Below are positions 25,537 through 33,835 of a stretch of 64,000 nucleotides of DNA, in pieces. The stretch is taken from positions 55,097 to 119,096 of the forward strand of contig JACQUC010000129.1 in assembly GCA_016210495.1 (NCBI GenBank), in the 5' to 3' direction. The notes beneath the pieces are model-generated. The model was not told the DNA's origin. It was given only the letters and a program-made list of their open reading frames with translations, and made no database searches. Every line of letters begins with the position of its first letter. The stretch's first letter is position 1. This stretch comes from Chloroflexota bacterium. GTDB lineage: Bacteria > Chloroflexota > FW602-bin22 > JACPRP01. The translations under genes and the position numbers were made by a program.

Positions 25537-26892
25537 CTAGTCCGGTTTCCACACCGTCTTCAGATACGGCGAGATATCCACTGCCTCGCGCGGGCCTACG
25601 GCGATCTTCCAGCCCGGCAGCTCCTCCTCCACCTCGCCGGACATTCCGGCGACATAGCCGGGTAGCACCAGCTTCCGGTGCCCGATCTTGTCGGCAATGC
25701 CGGAGGTCTTTACTGCTTTGGCGATCTTCTCCGCGTCGAATTTGCCCGCTGCCCACGCGGTGAGCACGGACATGCCTTCGGAATCGGCGATAAGGAGCCA
25801 CGTGGGCACGCCGCTCGCCTCCACTTCTCCGGCGACGGTGAAGTACGTCAACGAGAAGTTGGTGGTGATCAGCAACGGCGATTTCTCGTTAGGCTCGCCG
25901 AACGGGTAGATTTCGGGCTTCACCTGGATGGGCTTCTGCGGATCGGTGTAGATGTTCTGGCGCAGCGTCATCAAGGGGTAGATCTGGCTGGGATCGAAAT
26001 TGTCGAGGACGACGATGCCACCGTACTTGGTAATGTGCTGCGCCGCGGCGATGACCTCTTCCTCGGGACTCGATGCCCCACGAGAAGGGAACGTAATCAT
26101 CGGATAGCCAAGCAATCGGAAGTTCTTCCGCAGCGCCATGCGGCGAACCTGCGTCATCAATGCCAGAGAATCGGTCAGACTCTTGCCGTCGGGGTCGAGG
26201 ACCACGTCGGTGACCCCCGCTTTGGTGACCTGCTCGGCAAGGTTAGCCAACCCCGCGAGACCGTCGCCGTCGCGTATGGCCAGCGGGCAACCGTGCTTCT
26301 TTGCGGCCGCTGCCATCGCTTCCCAGTTCTCTTTCGTCGCAGCGTAGACCAACGGCCTGGTCGCGCCTGCGGCGTTGAGGGCCGCCTCTATCGCTGCCGG
26401 CTCCGCCGAGATGAGCACCATCGGTTGATCGGTCTTCGACTTCACCAGTTCGGCGCATTTCGCAAACGCCTCGGCGCTGCCCGAGGTGTTCTCGATCGCG
26501 ATGCCGTTCAGGGTGAGTTGCAGACCCACTCGCTCGACGCCGTAGTCGTTGACCGTCTGCACAGTCGCGGCGATCTCGTCGGCGGACTGCGTGTCCTTTA
26601 CCCTGATAACCAGTCCCGGCGGGTGGAAGAAGGTCTTGTCGTGCCTGTACATTACCGTTTCATTGCCCACCTCGAGCTTCTTCTGGCCAGCGCCGACGGC
26701 AACTAATCGAATGGGAGGTGCCCCGGCTGATTCCAGGGCCATCTTCGACTCTTCCGAAACATATGGACAAGCGGACAACTCGGCCGCCTTGGTGGCTAGC
26801 TTCATCGCGAAGGCCAAACAGGTCGGCTGGCCGCATTCTTTGCAGTTGGTCTTGGGCAGGAGCTTATAGATTTCTAGGCCGCTAAGCGCCAT
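25537..26892 (-). CDS. acsC: Corrinoid/iron-sulfur protein large (gamma) subunit
   Basis: The 451-residue subunit has an N-terminal [4Fe-4S] domain with CKECGQPTCLAFA and the fourth cysteine in LSACPYVS, a central TIM-barrel region, and a C-terminal cobalamin-binding domain (LLITTNFSLTYFTVAGEVEASGVPTWLL and following). With AcsD it forms the methyl carrier between AcsE and acetyl-CoA synthase. It lies 37 bp after acsD and 7 bp before acsV. ATG at 26892 follows AAAGGAGAGATCAAG. The length matches characterised gamma subunits (about 445). Confidence 0.93.
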   Translation of the reverse strand: MALSGLEIYKLLPKTNCKECGQPTCLAFAMKLATKAAELSACPYVSEESKMALESAGAPPIRLVAVGAGQKKLEVGNETVMYRHDKTFFHPPGLVIRVKDTQSADEIAATVQTVNDYGVERVGLQLTLNGIAIENTSGSAEAFAKCAELVKSKTDQPMVLISAEPAAIEAALNAAGATRPLVYAATKENWEAMAAAAKKHGCPLAIRDGDGLAGLANLAEQVTKAGVTDVVLDPDGKSLTDSLALMTQVRRMALRKNFRLLGYPMITFPSRGASSPEEEVIAAAQHITKYGGIVVLDNFDPSQIYPLMTLRQNIYTDPQKPIQVKPEIYPFGEPNEKSPLLITTNFSLTYFTVAGEVEASGVPTWLLIADSEGMSVLTAWAAGKFDAEKIAKAVKTSGIADKIGHRKLVLPGYVAGMSGEVEEELPGWKIAVGPREAVDISPYLKTVWKPD

Positions 26893-26929
26893 CTTGATCT
26901 CTCCTTTGAAAATCTACTCTACATTATCA

Positions 26930-27898
26930 CTACGCCGACATCAGTTGATCGACGGCCTTTCGAATCGCCCGAACCGTGCTGGGATGGCGCAGCACCAAGA
27001 TGTCGGCGCCGCCGTGGAGCAGAGTGGTGGCCGTGACGATCTCCCACGTAACGCCCCGCTTGGACAGGTCGCCCCAGGCGGCGGGCACGCCCTCGCCAAC
27101 TTTCGATTCCTTGGCCTTCCAGGCCTCCTCGCCGACCGTGCAGATAATCGGCAGTTGCGTCATGCCGTCTCCCTGCAACGCCGATAGGCGCAAGCGCTCC
27201 AACACGGAATAACTGTACTCCAGACCGTAGCCCAGGGCGCCGGTCGTCGGGTCCATCAAGACTCGGTCGAGAGGCAGGCCCATGTCGCTGATCAGAATGT
27301 TGAGCTGCTTCTGGATGTTGACGTCGATCGGTGCGCGCGCGATAGCCACGTGCCCGTTGGCGAGAGAACCCGCCACGATGGTGCGGTAGTTGTTTTGCTC
27401 GCACAGGCCAAAAGCCAGGCGCTCACCCGCCGTGACTTCCGCTACTCGCACCAGCACCTCGTTATCTTTGTCTGGGACGCCAGGCCCGTATACTATCAGC
27501 GGCACGCCCACGGCTTCCAGCACACTCTTGACCGTCGCCGCCGCGTCGTCGGCGCTGCGATTGCCACTGTCCGGATGGGTGCTACGCAGGTTCAGCGCGA
27601 TGAGGTCGGCACCCAGCTCCACTGCCTTCTGTGCCCAGGCCGTAACGTCTTTGGTAGCGGCCCCCCATTCTTGTCGCAGCACGGGCGACCAATCCACGGG
27701 CTCGACGTCTTGAACCTGGAGGGCAATGACCGGCCGGTTGGGTATGGAGCCCTCGAAGTGCAGGAACGGTAGCGTGGTTTCTCCCCCAACGGTAATGGTG
27801 CTGCTGCGGGTCCCGCCCTGGGCCTTCGTCGCGCCCAGCGTCACCTCGCGCACCTTGCCCGTCCACTTCTCTACTGGTTTTTCCACTGTGACTGGCAC
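26930..27898 (-). CDS. acsD: Corrinoid/iron-sulfur protein small (delta) subunit
   Basis: The 322-residue TIM-barrel subunit of CODH/ACS carries the family features EVTLGATKAQGGTRSSTITVGGETTLPFL, IALQVQDVEPVDW, LIALNLRSTHPD and MDPTTGALGYGLEYSYSVLERLR. It pairs with AcsC and contributes to corrinoid binding. GTG at 27898 is preceded by AAAGGAGAAAGACTA. It is 200 bp downstream of acsB, the widest gap in the operon; I found no convincing terminator there. It is full length compared with known delta subunits. Confidence 0.93.
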   Translation of the reverse strand: MPVTVEKPVEKWTGKVREVTLGATKAQGGTRSSTITVGGETTLPFLHFEGSIPNRPVIALQVQDVEPVDWSPVLRQEWGAATKDVTAWAQKAVELGADLIALNLRSTHPDSGNRSADDAAATVKSVLEAVGVPLIVYGPGVPDKDNEVLVRVAEVTAGERLAFGLCEQNNYRTIVAGSLANGHVAIARAPIDVNIQKQLNILISDMGLPLDRVLMDPTTGALGYGLEYSYSVLERLRLSALQGDGMTQLPIICTVGEEAWKAKESKVGEGVPAAWGDLSKRGVTWEIVTATTLLHGGADILVLRHPSTVRAIRKAVDQLMSA

Positions 27899-28099
27899 TA
27901 GTCTTTCTCCTTTCGCTTGCAGCGCATCTCTCTTCGTGGCCCAGTGCCAGGCGCCGTTGCTCAGGCCACGACAAATATCGTTCTATGGCTTGCCTAGGTT
28001 CTTGTTCGGGTCCGCGCGCCTTAACCGCCGACATTGCGGATGCTCTGTCGGCGGTTCTGTCTGGTACGTTCGATACTCCTTTGTGAATTCCTCGGCTGA

Positions 28100-30334
28100 C
28101 TACATTATCGGGTCCATCGTCAGCGCCGGATGACCTTTCTCTTCCAGGAAGACCATCAGGTCTTCCACGGTGGTCGCGTCACGCTCGTCGGCGATCTTGT
28201 CCAACAAATCGGGCTCACCTGCGCGCTCCGCCGCAGACTTGAGCTCCTCGGCCATCGCTTCCTTAAGTAGTGAAGACATCCACACGACCCGCTTCAAGCC
28301 ACCCTCTGCGGCCAGGAACTTCTTGCTCGTCAAGAAGAACTTGCCGTGACCCATCACCCCAGGGGTCTGTAGACCACCGCCTGCCATACCGGCGAGAGTC
28401 GAGAAAGTCATTCCCACGGGAGTCATGCTCGAGTCCTCCCGAGAGACGACCATCACGCCGTTGGCCTCCGGCACGATCATAGCGATGCACTCGAAGCAGC
28501 CGCACGAAGTCATCGGGTACGTCATTATGGAGTACATACTGACCTGCTCGACGTTGCGGCCGGAGTTGTTGTAGACGAACTCGTTGGCCCCATCGTAGAT
28601 GCCGTTGGCCGGATCGAGCAGCCGCCCCTTAGCAATGGGCTTGTTGGGGCCGGTCGGGTTGATCTCAAAAGAGGCCTTGCAGTCCAGCCAGTTGTACGCT
28701 CCGCAGAGCCCCAGTCGCTCCGGAGCCACTACGCAGACGTGGTTGGGCGCGAAGCTCTGGCAGAGAGTGCAGGAGTAGAAGGTATCGACCGATTCGTCGG
28801 TCATATCGGCCAGGCGAACGTTGCGCTCGTTGTAGGCCTGGCGCGCTACCCTCAGCATTTCTTCTACTTTGGCGGGGTCTGTATACAGCCTGACCTGCAC
28901 TTTCTGGATGATGGCGGAGAACTCGCCGAGCATCCTCGCGCGCAGTATCTCGCCGATGTGCTTCAGGCGGAAGCCCTTGTCCGCGGATCCCTTGGCGATG
29001 CGAATCCAGGTGATGTCGCGCTGTCCGATGTGCTGGACACCTTCCGCGCCGTTGACGAAATGGTGGATCTGGCGCTCGAGCACCGGCTCGAAATCCTTCT
29101 CCATCTTGCGCCCGGCCACGTCGAGGACGATGCCCAGCGGCATCGCGCTGCCGTCGGGTACTTCGTCCAGGTCCGGGCCCTCCAGCGTGATCTTGCCGTC
29201 CTCGACCTCCTCGGAATCCCGCATGCGCAGGAACTCGAAGCAGGTGGACCGCTTGCCGCCAAACTCCACCCGAAGTTGCTCCTTGCGCACGCGCTCGCCT
29301 TCGAAGGCCGACCCGTAAGCCACCGGGATGGGCATCTTGGTCACCTTGATTCTGAGACCGCGCACCTCGATACACCGCTGCACCAGTTTCTCAGCGCGCT
29401 CGAGGTCGTTCTCGCCGGGGATCTCGTCGAAAGGCATGCTCACCACGGCCTCGTAAATCGTCAGGCCGTTGGGGTAGATGTTCGGGATGCGCGTGTCGGC
29501 GATGGCCGGAAAACCGAAGCTAACCGCACCTGCCGCCGTCGCGTACTTCAAATCGTCGATTTCACCGAGGGCCAGCGCGAACGCCATCGTGCGGTACTTG
29601 TTGTACAGCAGGGCCGCTTCGCCCTGCCCTGGCTTGACACCACCAAAGGTGAGTGCGGAGCGCATCGCGAAGCCGAGCGCGTGTACTGTGGAGATGGTAT
29701 CTGAGCCAAACGGCACGGTGTACGTATCGTACCCCAACTGCACGCCTGCCTCCACCAACTGGTCGGTGATCGTCTTCTTCCCATCTCTCTCATCCGACCT
29801 GCTGCTCAGGAAGATCAGAATGCCGCGGGCTTGGAGTTCCCGGACGATCTTGACGGCAACCTCGGTGCTCTTCGCCGTTCCGACGATGGCGGCAAAGCCG
29901 GGCATACGACCGTCCACGAGCTGAATGCCCCACGCTCGCAACTGAACGTCGTCTATGGGTCCGTTATAGGTTCCCCAGGGTGCCTTCTCTGGCCAGCTAC
30001 CATCGACCGAGCGGACGCCTTCGACGAGCTCCTCGGCCATCAGCGTGGCCAAGCCCGCGTCAAGGGCGTTGCCGAGGTAGGGGAGCCAGAGGCGATCCGA
30101 CGGAACTGGCGGCACGAGGTTCTTGCAGTGTTCCAGTGTGGGCAACATGTCGCCCAGTTTCTCGATCTTGTGGCCGGTGAGGCCATAAATAGTGGGTAGA
30201 TAGTAGGCGGTGTTGGTGAAGGCAACGGGTCTCTCGGTGCCATACTTGGCGATTGCGTCATTGATCTGTTGCTCGGCTTGCGCCACAATGGCCTGAGCAC
30301 CCCTTATCGCTGCCGTCGCGATAGCTTTGGACAT
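28100..30334 (-). CDS. acsB: Acetyl-CoA synthase (CODH/ACS beta subunit)
   Basis: The 744-residue protein is comparable to the roughly 730-residue bacterial AcsB, including the N-terminal region that contacts CODH. The A-cluster ligands are intact: CTLC-x8-C-x9-C near residues 522-544 gives the four [4Fe-4S] cysteines with the classic 3, 9, 10 spacing, and SCGCFEC near residue 611 supplies the Cys-Gly-Cys that holds the distal nickel. The enzyme joins a methyl group, CO and CoA, or splits acetyl-CoA in reverse. It is the first gene of the operon, after two plausible promoters and a structured leader. GGGAGG-AAAACGA-ATG supports the start. No CODH (AcsA/CooS) gene is adjacent or elsewhere in the window. 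Confidence 0.95.
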   Translation of the reverse strand: MSKAIATAAIRGAQAIVAQAEQQINDAIAKYGTERPVAFTNTAYYLPTIYGLTGHKIEKLGDMLPTLEHCKNLVPPVPSDRLWLPYLGNALDAGLATLMAEELVEGVRSVDGSWPEKAPWGTYNGPIDDVQLRAWGIQLVDGRMPGFAAIVGTAKSTEVAVKIVRELQARGILIFLSSRSDERDGKKTITDQLVEAGVQLGYDTYTVPFGSDTISTVHALGFAMRSALTFGGVKPGQGEAALLYNKYRTMAFALALGEIDDLKYATAAGAVSFGFPAIADTRIPNIYPNGLTIYEAVVSMPFDEIPGENDLERAEKLVQRCIEVRGLRIKVTKMPIPVAYGSAFEGERVRKEQLRVEFGGKRSTCFEFLRMRDSEEVEDGKITLEGPDLDEVPDGSAMPLGIVLDVAGRKMEKDFEPVLERQIHHFVNGAEGVQHIGQRDITWIRIAKGSADKGFRLKHIGEILRARMLGEFSAIIQKVQVRLYTDPAKVEEMLRVARQAYNERNVRLADMTDESVDTFYSCTLCQSFAPNHVCVVAPERLGLCGAYNWLDCKASFEINPTGPNKPIAKGRLLDPANGIYDGANEFVYNNSGRNVEQVSMYSIMTYPMTSCGCFECIAMIVPEANGVMVVSREDSSMTPVGMTFSTLAGMAGGGLQTPGVMGHGKFFLTSKKFLAAEGGLKRVVWMSSLLKEAMAEELKSAAERAGEPDLLDKIADERDATTVEDLMVFLEEKGHPALTMDPIM

Positions 30335-30384
30335 TCGTTTTCCTCCCTGAGCTTGTCGTAGAAGCTGCTGTCGCGTAGGGCTTC

Positions 30385-30414
30385 GGCCGATAACACCTCG
30401 TCGTTACATCGGCC
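30385..30414 (-). promoter_or_regulatory. Leader hairpin upstream of acsB
   Basis: On the minus strand the arms GGCCGATGTAAC and GTTATCGGCC pair with a single bulge around a short loop, 50-80 nt before the acsB start. It may be part of an RNA control element or only an RNA-stability structure. Confidence 0.35.
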
Positions 30415-30482
30415 CCGCTGCCCGGTCTCGGAACAAAGCCGGTTCTGGAACGGCGACTTCGCTCGGTTAAGTACCCCCTTCA

Positions 30483-30506
30483 GCTACTGACGGGTGTGCC
30501 AGTAGC
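30483..30506 (-). promoter_or_regulatory. Second leader hairpin, acs operon 5' region
   Basis: The arms GCTACTG / CAGTAGC form a 7-bp stem immediately downstream of the TATAAT element at 30515-30510, at or near the expected 5' end of the shorter acs transcript. Confidence 0.35.
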
Positions 30507-30509
30507 GGC

Positions 30510-30539
30510 ATTATACCATGTGCCGGCGGCCTATGTAAA
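30510..30539 (-). promoter_or_regulatory. Proximal promoter of the acs operon
   Basis: The minus strand carries TTTACA (30539-30534), an 18-bp spacer and consensus TATAAT (30515-30510). Transcription would start near 30503, leaving a leader of about 170 nt. Confidence 0.5.
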
Positions 30540-30587
30540 GGTTGAACATATCACTTATCGGCATAGCGTCCGCCAGACGACATACCA

Positions 30588-30616
30588 AATATAATACACA
30601 GGTCTGGCCCTGTCAA
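30588..30616 (-). promoter_or_regulatory. Distal promoter of the acs operon
   Basis: The minus strand carries TTGACA (30616-30611), a 17-bp spacer and TATATT (30593-30588). The start would be near 30581, giving a leader of about 250 nt. Confidence 0.55.
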
Positions 30617-30655
30617 CAATTGATTTGACAAATTACCAGGGGGGTGACATACTCT

Positions 30656-31237
30656 ATGCTGAACGTCCTGAATGAGGGCATGCCCACTATGCTGACCTCT
30701 ATGGAACCGGATATCGGCGAGGTCCTGATTACGGAGGAGGAGATTCAGTCCAAGATCAGGGAGTTGGGCGCCGCGATTTCCCGCGATTACCAGGGCAGGG
30801 TACCGCTGCTCGTCGGCGTCCTCAAGGGTAGCGCGCTGCTGATAGCCGATTTGCTCCGCGCCATCTCCATTCCCATCACCCTGGATTTCATCGCCGTCAG
30901 CAGCTATGGACCTGCCACGCGCACGAGCGGCGTCGTGCGCATTCTGAAGGACCTTGACCACAGCATCGAGGGGCGTCATGTCCTGGTCATCGAGGACATA
31001 ATCGACACGGGCCTAACCTTGCGCTACATCCTGCGCATCCTTCGTGGCAGGCATCCCGTTAGTCTGGAAGTTGGCACTCTTCTTGATAAGCCTGCGCGTC
31101 GACTGGTGGACATCGAGTTGAGGTACAGAGGCTTCGACCTGCCGGACAAGTTCGTGGTGGGCTACGGGCTGGACTACGCGCAGAGGTATCGCAACCTGCC
31201 CTTCATCTGCGTGCTCAAGCCAGAGGTCTACACGTGA
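30656..31237 (+). CDS. hpt: Hypoxanthine phosphoribosyltransferase
   Basis: The roughly 193-residue purine salvage enzyme has the type I PRTase signature VLVIEDIIDTGLTL for PRPP binding, the Lys-Gly-Ser (VLKGSALLIADLLR) loop and the C-terminal RYRNLPFICVLKPEVY. It transfers phosphoribosyl from PRPP to hypoxanthine or guanine. ATG at 30656 is chosen with AGGGGGG 11 bases upstream. The conserved part only begins at about residue 20, and a -10-like element overlaps this region, so an ATG at 30680 or 30701 may be the true start. It diverges from the acs operon and has no obvious functional link to it. Confidence 0.92.
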   Translation: MLNVLNEGMPTMLTSMEPDIGEVLITEEEIQSKIRELGAAISRDYQGRVPLLVGVLKGSALLIADLLRAISIPITLDFIAVSSYGPATRTSGVVRILKDLDHSIEGRHVLVIEDIIDTGLTLRYILRILRGRHPVSLEVGTLLDKPARRLVDIELRYRGFDLPDKFVVGYGLDYAQRYRNLPFICVLKPEVYT

Positions 31238-31280
31238 GGTTCCCCAACGCGGTAAAGCGCATCGCTTGTGACGACTGGCT

Positions 31281-31457
31281 CTATTCCTTCGCGTCTTTCG
31301 GGGCCGTTGGGTCGGTTTCGTCCTTTACGTTGTGCCGAAACTCGCGGATGCCTTTGCCCAAGGCACCGCCAATATCACCCAATCTGCCGGCACCGAAAAT
31401 CACAACCACGATCAAAAGAACGATGAGCAGTTCCCAGGGGCCTATGCCCGGTATCAT
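31281..31457 (-). CDS. tatA: Twin-arginine translocase TatA/TatE-like protein
   Basis: The 58-residue protein has one N-terminal membrane helix ([17 protein letters not shown]), the conserved G-x-LG hinge ([19 protein letters not shown]) and a short charged tail. TatA oligomers form the pore for folded proteins in the Tat pathway. ATG at 31457 has AAGGAGG seven bases upstream; a longer frame to 31538 is rejected. No tatC is in the window. It converges with hpt. Confidence 0.9.
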   Translation of the reverse strand: MIPGIGPWELLIVLLIVVVIFGAGRLGDIGGALGKGIREFRHNVKDETDPTAPKDAKE

Positions 31458-31724
31458 AACAGGGCCTCCTTTTTCGCCTACGAAGAGAAACAATCTGCCG
31501 AGCGGCCACGCTTGCGGACTACGAGGCGCCCCGCCCATACCGCATCTGGCTCAAGTTTATCAAAAACAACGCCATCGCGCAATGCGAGACGCAACAAACG
31601 CACGGGCCTTTTCAAAATCGGCTTGCCGAGTGGCGGCACCTTGCACCGTCGCTTGTAGCCACAGGCTTCAGCCTGCGCGTGGCCGTTCGCTATCTTGGAT
31701 AGGCCCGTCAAGAAAGGACTTGAA

Positions 31725-32555
31725 ATGTCACGAGACAACACTCCCAAAAGTAAGCTCGCCGAGAAATTGCGACAGGTCTCCGTTGGCCCGGTCGGGAAGG
31801 TTGGCTTTCTTCCCAAGGCCGCCGTCGCTCCTCCCGCCCTATTGCTGGTCGTCGCCCTTTCCGAAGCTGCCCCGGAGCTTGTCAAGGCCGCCGTCCAGGG
31901 AGGGGCAGATGCACTCGTGGTGCGTATTAGCACCCAGGCAGACGTCGAAGGAGAGGAACCGATCCTGCGCGGGGTAATAGCCGCGGCCGGCGATTGCCCC
32001 TGTGGCGTGTTGCCGCAGGGATCGAACGGGCTGGGCGCGAAGCAGTTGGAGGCAATGAAAACCATCGGATTCGACTTCGTCAGCGTCTCCGCTCACGACT
32101 CGCCCGCCGTGCTGTTCGTCTCGGAGATCGGCAAGATGCTTGCCCTCGACTATGCCGACGATTGGAACGTCATCAGGGCTCTGAACGAGCTACCTGTGGA
32201 CTGCATCCAAGCGTCCATCGTCACCCCGGAGGGATTCAGCAAGCCTTTCGGCGTGCGCGAGGCGCTCTATCTAAAAGCCCTGTCGATGGTCCTGAACAAG
32301 CCGGTGGTGGTGCGAGGAGAGCGCGGCATCGAGCCAAAGGATATCGCGAGCCTCTTCGAGATCGGCGTCGAGGGACTCATCGTCGACGCCACCGTCACGG
32401 GCAGCGACAAGCAGACCATTCACAGCGTCACCAGCGCCTACCGTCAGGCCATCCAGGCCATTGACGTCACGAAGCGCAGGCGCCGCGCTGACGTAGTTCC
32501 CACCATTCCTCAACCTAGCAGGGGCCAGGAAGAGGAAGAATGGGAACCGGACTAA
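31725..32555 (+). CDS. Conserved hypothetical protein, probable TIM-barrel
   Basis: I do not recognise the family of this 276-residue protein. The pattern is that of an alpha/beta barrel: alternating hydrophobic strands ALLLVVALSE, GADALVVRIS, CPCGVLP, FDFVSVSA, VDCIQASIV, KPVVVRGE and GVEGLIVDATVTG. The central EGFSKPFGVREALYLK and the Gly-rich VEGLIVDA strand suggest a phosphate- or cofactor-binding barrel. The last 30 residues are charged and disordered (KRRRRAD...GQEEEEWEPD). ATG at 31725 follows AAAGGACTTGAA. It stands alone between tatA and a convergent small gene. Confidence 0.7.
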   Translation: MSRDNTPKSKLAEKLRQVSVGPVGKVGFLPKAAVAPPALLLVVALSEAAPELVKAAVQGGADALVVRISTQADVEGEEPILRGVIAAAGDCPCGVLPQGSNGLGAKQLEAMKTIGFDFVSVSAHDSPAVLFVSEIGKMLALDYADDWNVIRALNELPVDCIQASIVTPEGFSKPFGVREALYLKALSMVLNKPVVVRGERGIEPKDIASLFEIGVEGLIVDATVTGSDKQTIHSVTSAYRQAIQAIDVTKRRRRADVVPTIPQPSRGQEEEEWEPD

Positions 32556-32568
32556 TAGTAGTCCAGCC

Positions 32569-32892
32569 CTAGAAGCTACCTCCCAGCCAGACCCGTAGCA
32601 GTCCCACCTTATCGTCGACGATCAACGAGCGCTGTACTTCCTCTCCGTGGACGAACGGGTGAAGGTCATCTTTGAAGTAAGCGCTCAAAGGAGCAAACTC
32701 CGTCAGAAGATAAGTGATAAAGGGGCTTACTACCTCTGGCACATCGGCCTGCACGACGTCTATCAGGCAAAGCAGCGCCTTACGCAGCGCCCGTTGCGGA
32801 TCCTCGTCGCTTTCTAGCTCCTGGATCATGTCGGCGATCAAGGCGTGCTTGATGGCATCGGAGACCATTGGGTCCGCTCTTCCTCTTGTCAT
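32569..32892 (-). CDS. Small conserved hypothetical protein
   Basis: This 107-residue, mostly helical acidic protein is not recognised. The start is ATG at 32892 with GGGAGG seven bases upstream. It contains LIADMIQELESDEDPQRALRKALL in the N-terminal half and an LLTEFAPLSAYFKDD stretch later, ending RVWLGGSF. There is no signal peptide or Cys cluster. Its upstream region contains the TACGTAC repeat array, so it may be controlled with the divergent HTH gene at 33149. Confidence 0.6.
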   Translation of the reverse strand: MTRGRADPMVSDAIKHALIADMIQELESDEDPQRALRKALLCLIDVVQADVPEVVSPFITYLLTEFAPLSAYFKDDLHPFVHGEEVQRSLIVDDKVGLLRVWLGGSF

Positions 32893-32996
32893 CGACGAAC
32901 CTCCCTCACGTAGCAGTCTTCCAAAAACAACGAGTTTTCCACAGTGGTCACATTCCACCCATGATAGTATGATTACTGAAAAGCGGCTTGTCATCC

Positions 32997-33069
32997 GGGT
33001 TTGTACGTATTTTTCTACGTACAAACCCTCAAAAACCGGTACGTACTTGCTCTACGTACGACTACGTAC
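32997..33069. promoter_or_regulatory. Array of five TACGTAC repeats, candidate operator
   Basis: The (G)TACGTA(C) core occurs at 33003, 33016, 33039, 33053 and 33063. The first two lie in a perfect 13-bp inverted repeat (32997-33009 GGGTTTGTACGTA with 33016-33028). The array is in the 256-bp space between divergent small genes. It may be an operator bound cooperatively by a repressor (inference). Confidence 0.55.
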
Positions 33070-33148
33070 AGGCAGATTGGAGGGACATTTTTCAGGGCAT
33101 AGGCCAGCGTTAGTGGGCTTGAAGGCCCAAAGCTTGTTATCGGGCTAG

Positions 33149-33590
33149 GTGTGTGCTATTGTATGCTCACATACGAGCAAGAAATCGCGCCAACCATTCG
33201 CCGAACCATACCTAACGGTCGTGCAAGCTGCGGAGCACCTGTCGGTTCATCCATCGACCATTCGGTGTTGGATCGACCGCGGACGTCTGCCGGCCTACCG
33301 CCTGGGCGACAAGCGGATCGGCGTGAGAGCATTCGATCTGGCTAGGCTCGTCGCCCCGCGCCCGGCCCGACTTCCGCACCGAGGCCGTACGATGCAGTCC
33401 AGCCAGATGGTGATTGCGCCTGCTGACGAAGGAGGACAAACGACGGGGCCTGCAAGCCCTGGCAGAACTCGAGCGCCTCAGCGCCGCGATTGCTGCCAGG
33501 CACGGAACACTCACCCCCGAATCGTGGGAGCTGCTCAACCAGTCCCGCGATGAGCGCATTCGCGACCTGATGCGGGCAGTCGAGGAATGA
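33149..33590 (+). pseudogene. Frameshifted excisionase/MerR-type HTH protein (antitoxin-like)
   Basis: The first frame carries a complete HTH_17-type DNA-binding domain: YLTVVQAAEHLSVHPSTIRC, then WIDRGRLPAYRLGDKRIGVR. After VAPRP the frame loses protein-like character. The +1 frame from about 33414 then reads LLTKEDKRRGLQALAELERL and ends SRDERIRDLMRAVEE at 33590, which looks like the C-terminal half of the same family. A frameshift between about 33360 and 33415 explains both. The stop overlaps the next start as ATGA (33587-33590), supporting the +1 frame as the genuine 3' end. The N-terminal start is uncertain (GTG at 33149). It may be a real lesion or a sequencing error. Confidence 0.55.
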
Positions 33591-33835
33591 TCTGCGTCGA
33601 CGCCTCTAGGCAATGGGGACATGATTTGGTCCAGGCTCGATTCATCGGGGAACTGATCAACAGACGCAAGATCTATCCGACGGATTTGAGGAACACGTTG
33701 GAGCAGAACTATCGCTTGCGTCAGGTGGCAGACTATCGAAGGGACGACATCACATCGGTTCGTGCTGCCAGAGCAGTAGGCAGAACAGAAACATTTGTCG
33801 AGACTGTCAGGCCGCGACGAGGGAGCGCTGGATGA
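33587..33835 (+). CDS. HEPN-like protein, probably N-terminally truncated
   Basis: The 82-residue product matches, by eye, the C-terminal helices of HEPN-domain proteins (PF05168-like): FIGELINRRKIYPTDLRNTL, then NYRLRQVADYRRDDI and a final ARAVGRTETFVETV. Typical members are about 130 residues, so the first helices are missing or replaced. The R-x4-6-H RNase motif of active HEPN toxins is not evident. It is joined to its neighbours by ATGA overlaps on both sides (33587-33590 and 33832-33835), so the three frames form one operon. It may be a toxin or remnant with the upstream HTH protein as antitoxin (inference). Confidence 0.45.
   Translation: MICVDASRQWGHDLVQARFIGELINRRKIYPTDLRNTLEQNYRLRQVADYRRDDITSVRAARAVGRTETFVETVRPRRGSAG

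Larger units (their letters stand above)
30335..30655. other. Divergent control region between acsB and hpt
   Basis: This 321-bp region carries two minus-strand promoters for the acs operon, two leader hairpins, and a possible plus-strand promoter for hpt (TTGACA at 30625-30630, CATACT at 30648-30653). No gene or known riboswitch class was recognised. Confidence 0.5.

Noticed and set aside
32569..33024. Longer form of the small minus-strand gene starting at 33024
   Set aside because: The extra 44 residues run through the TACGTAC operator array, and a strong ribosome binding site supports the start at 32892.
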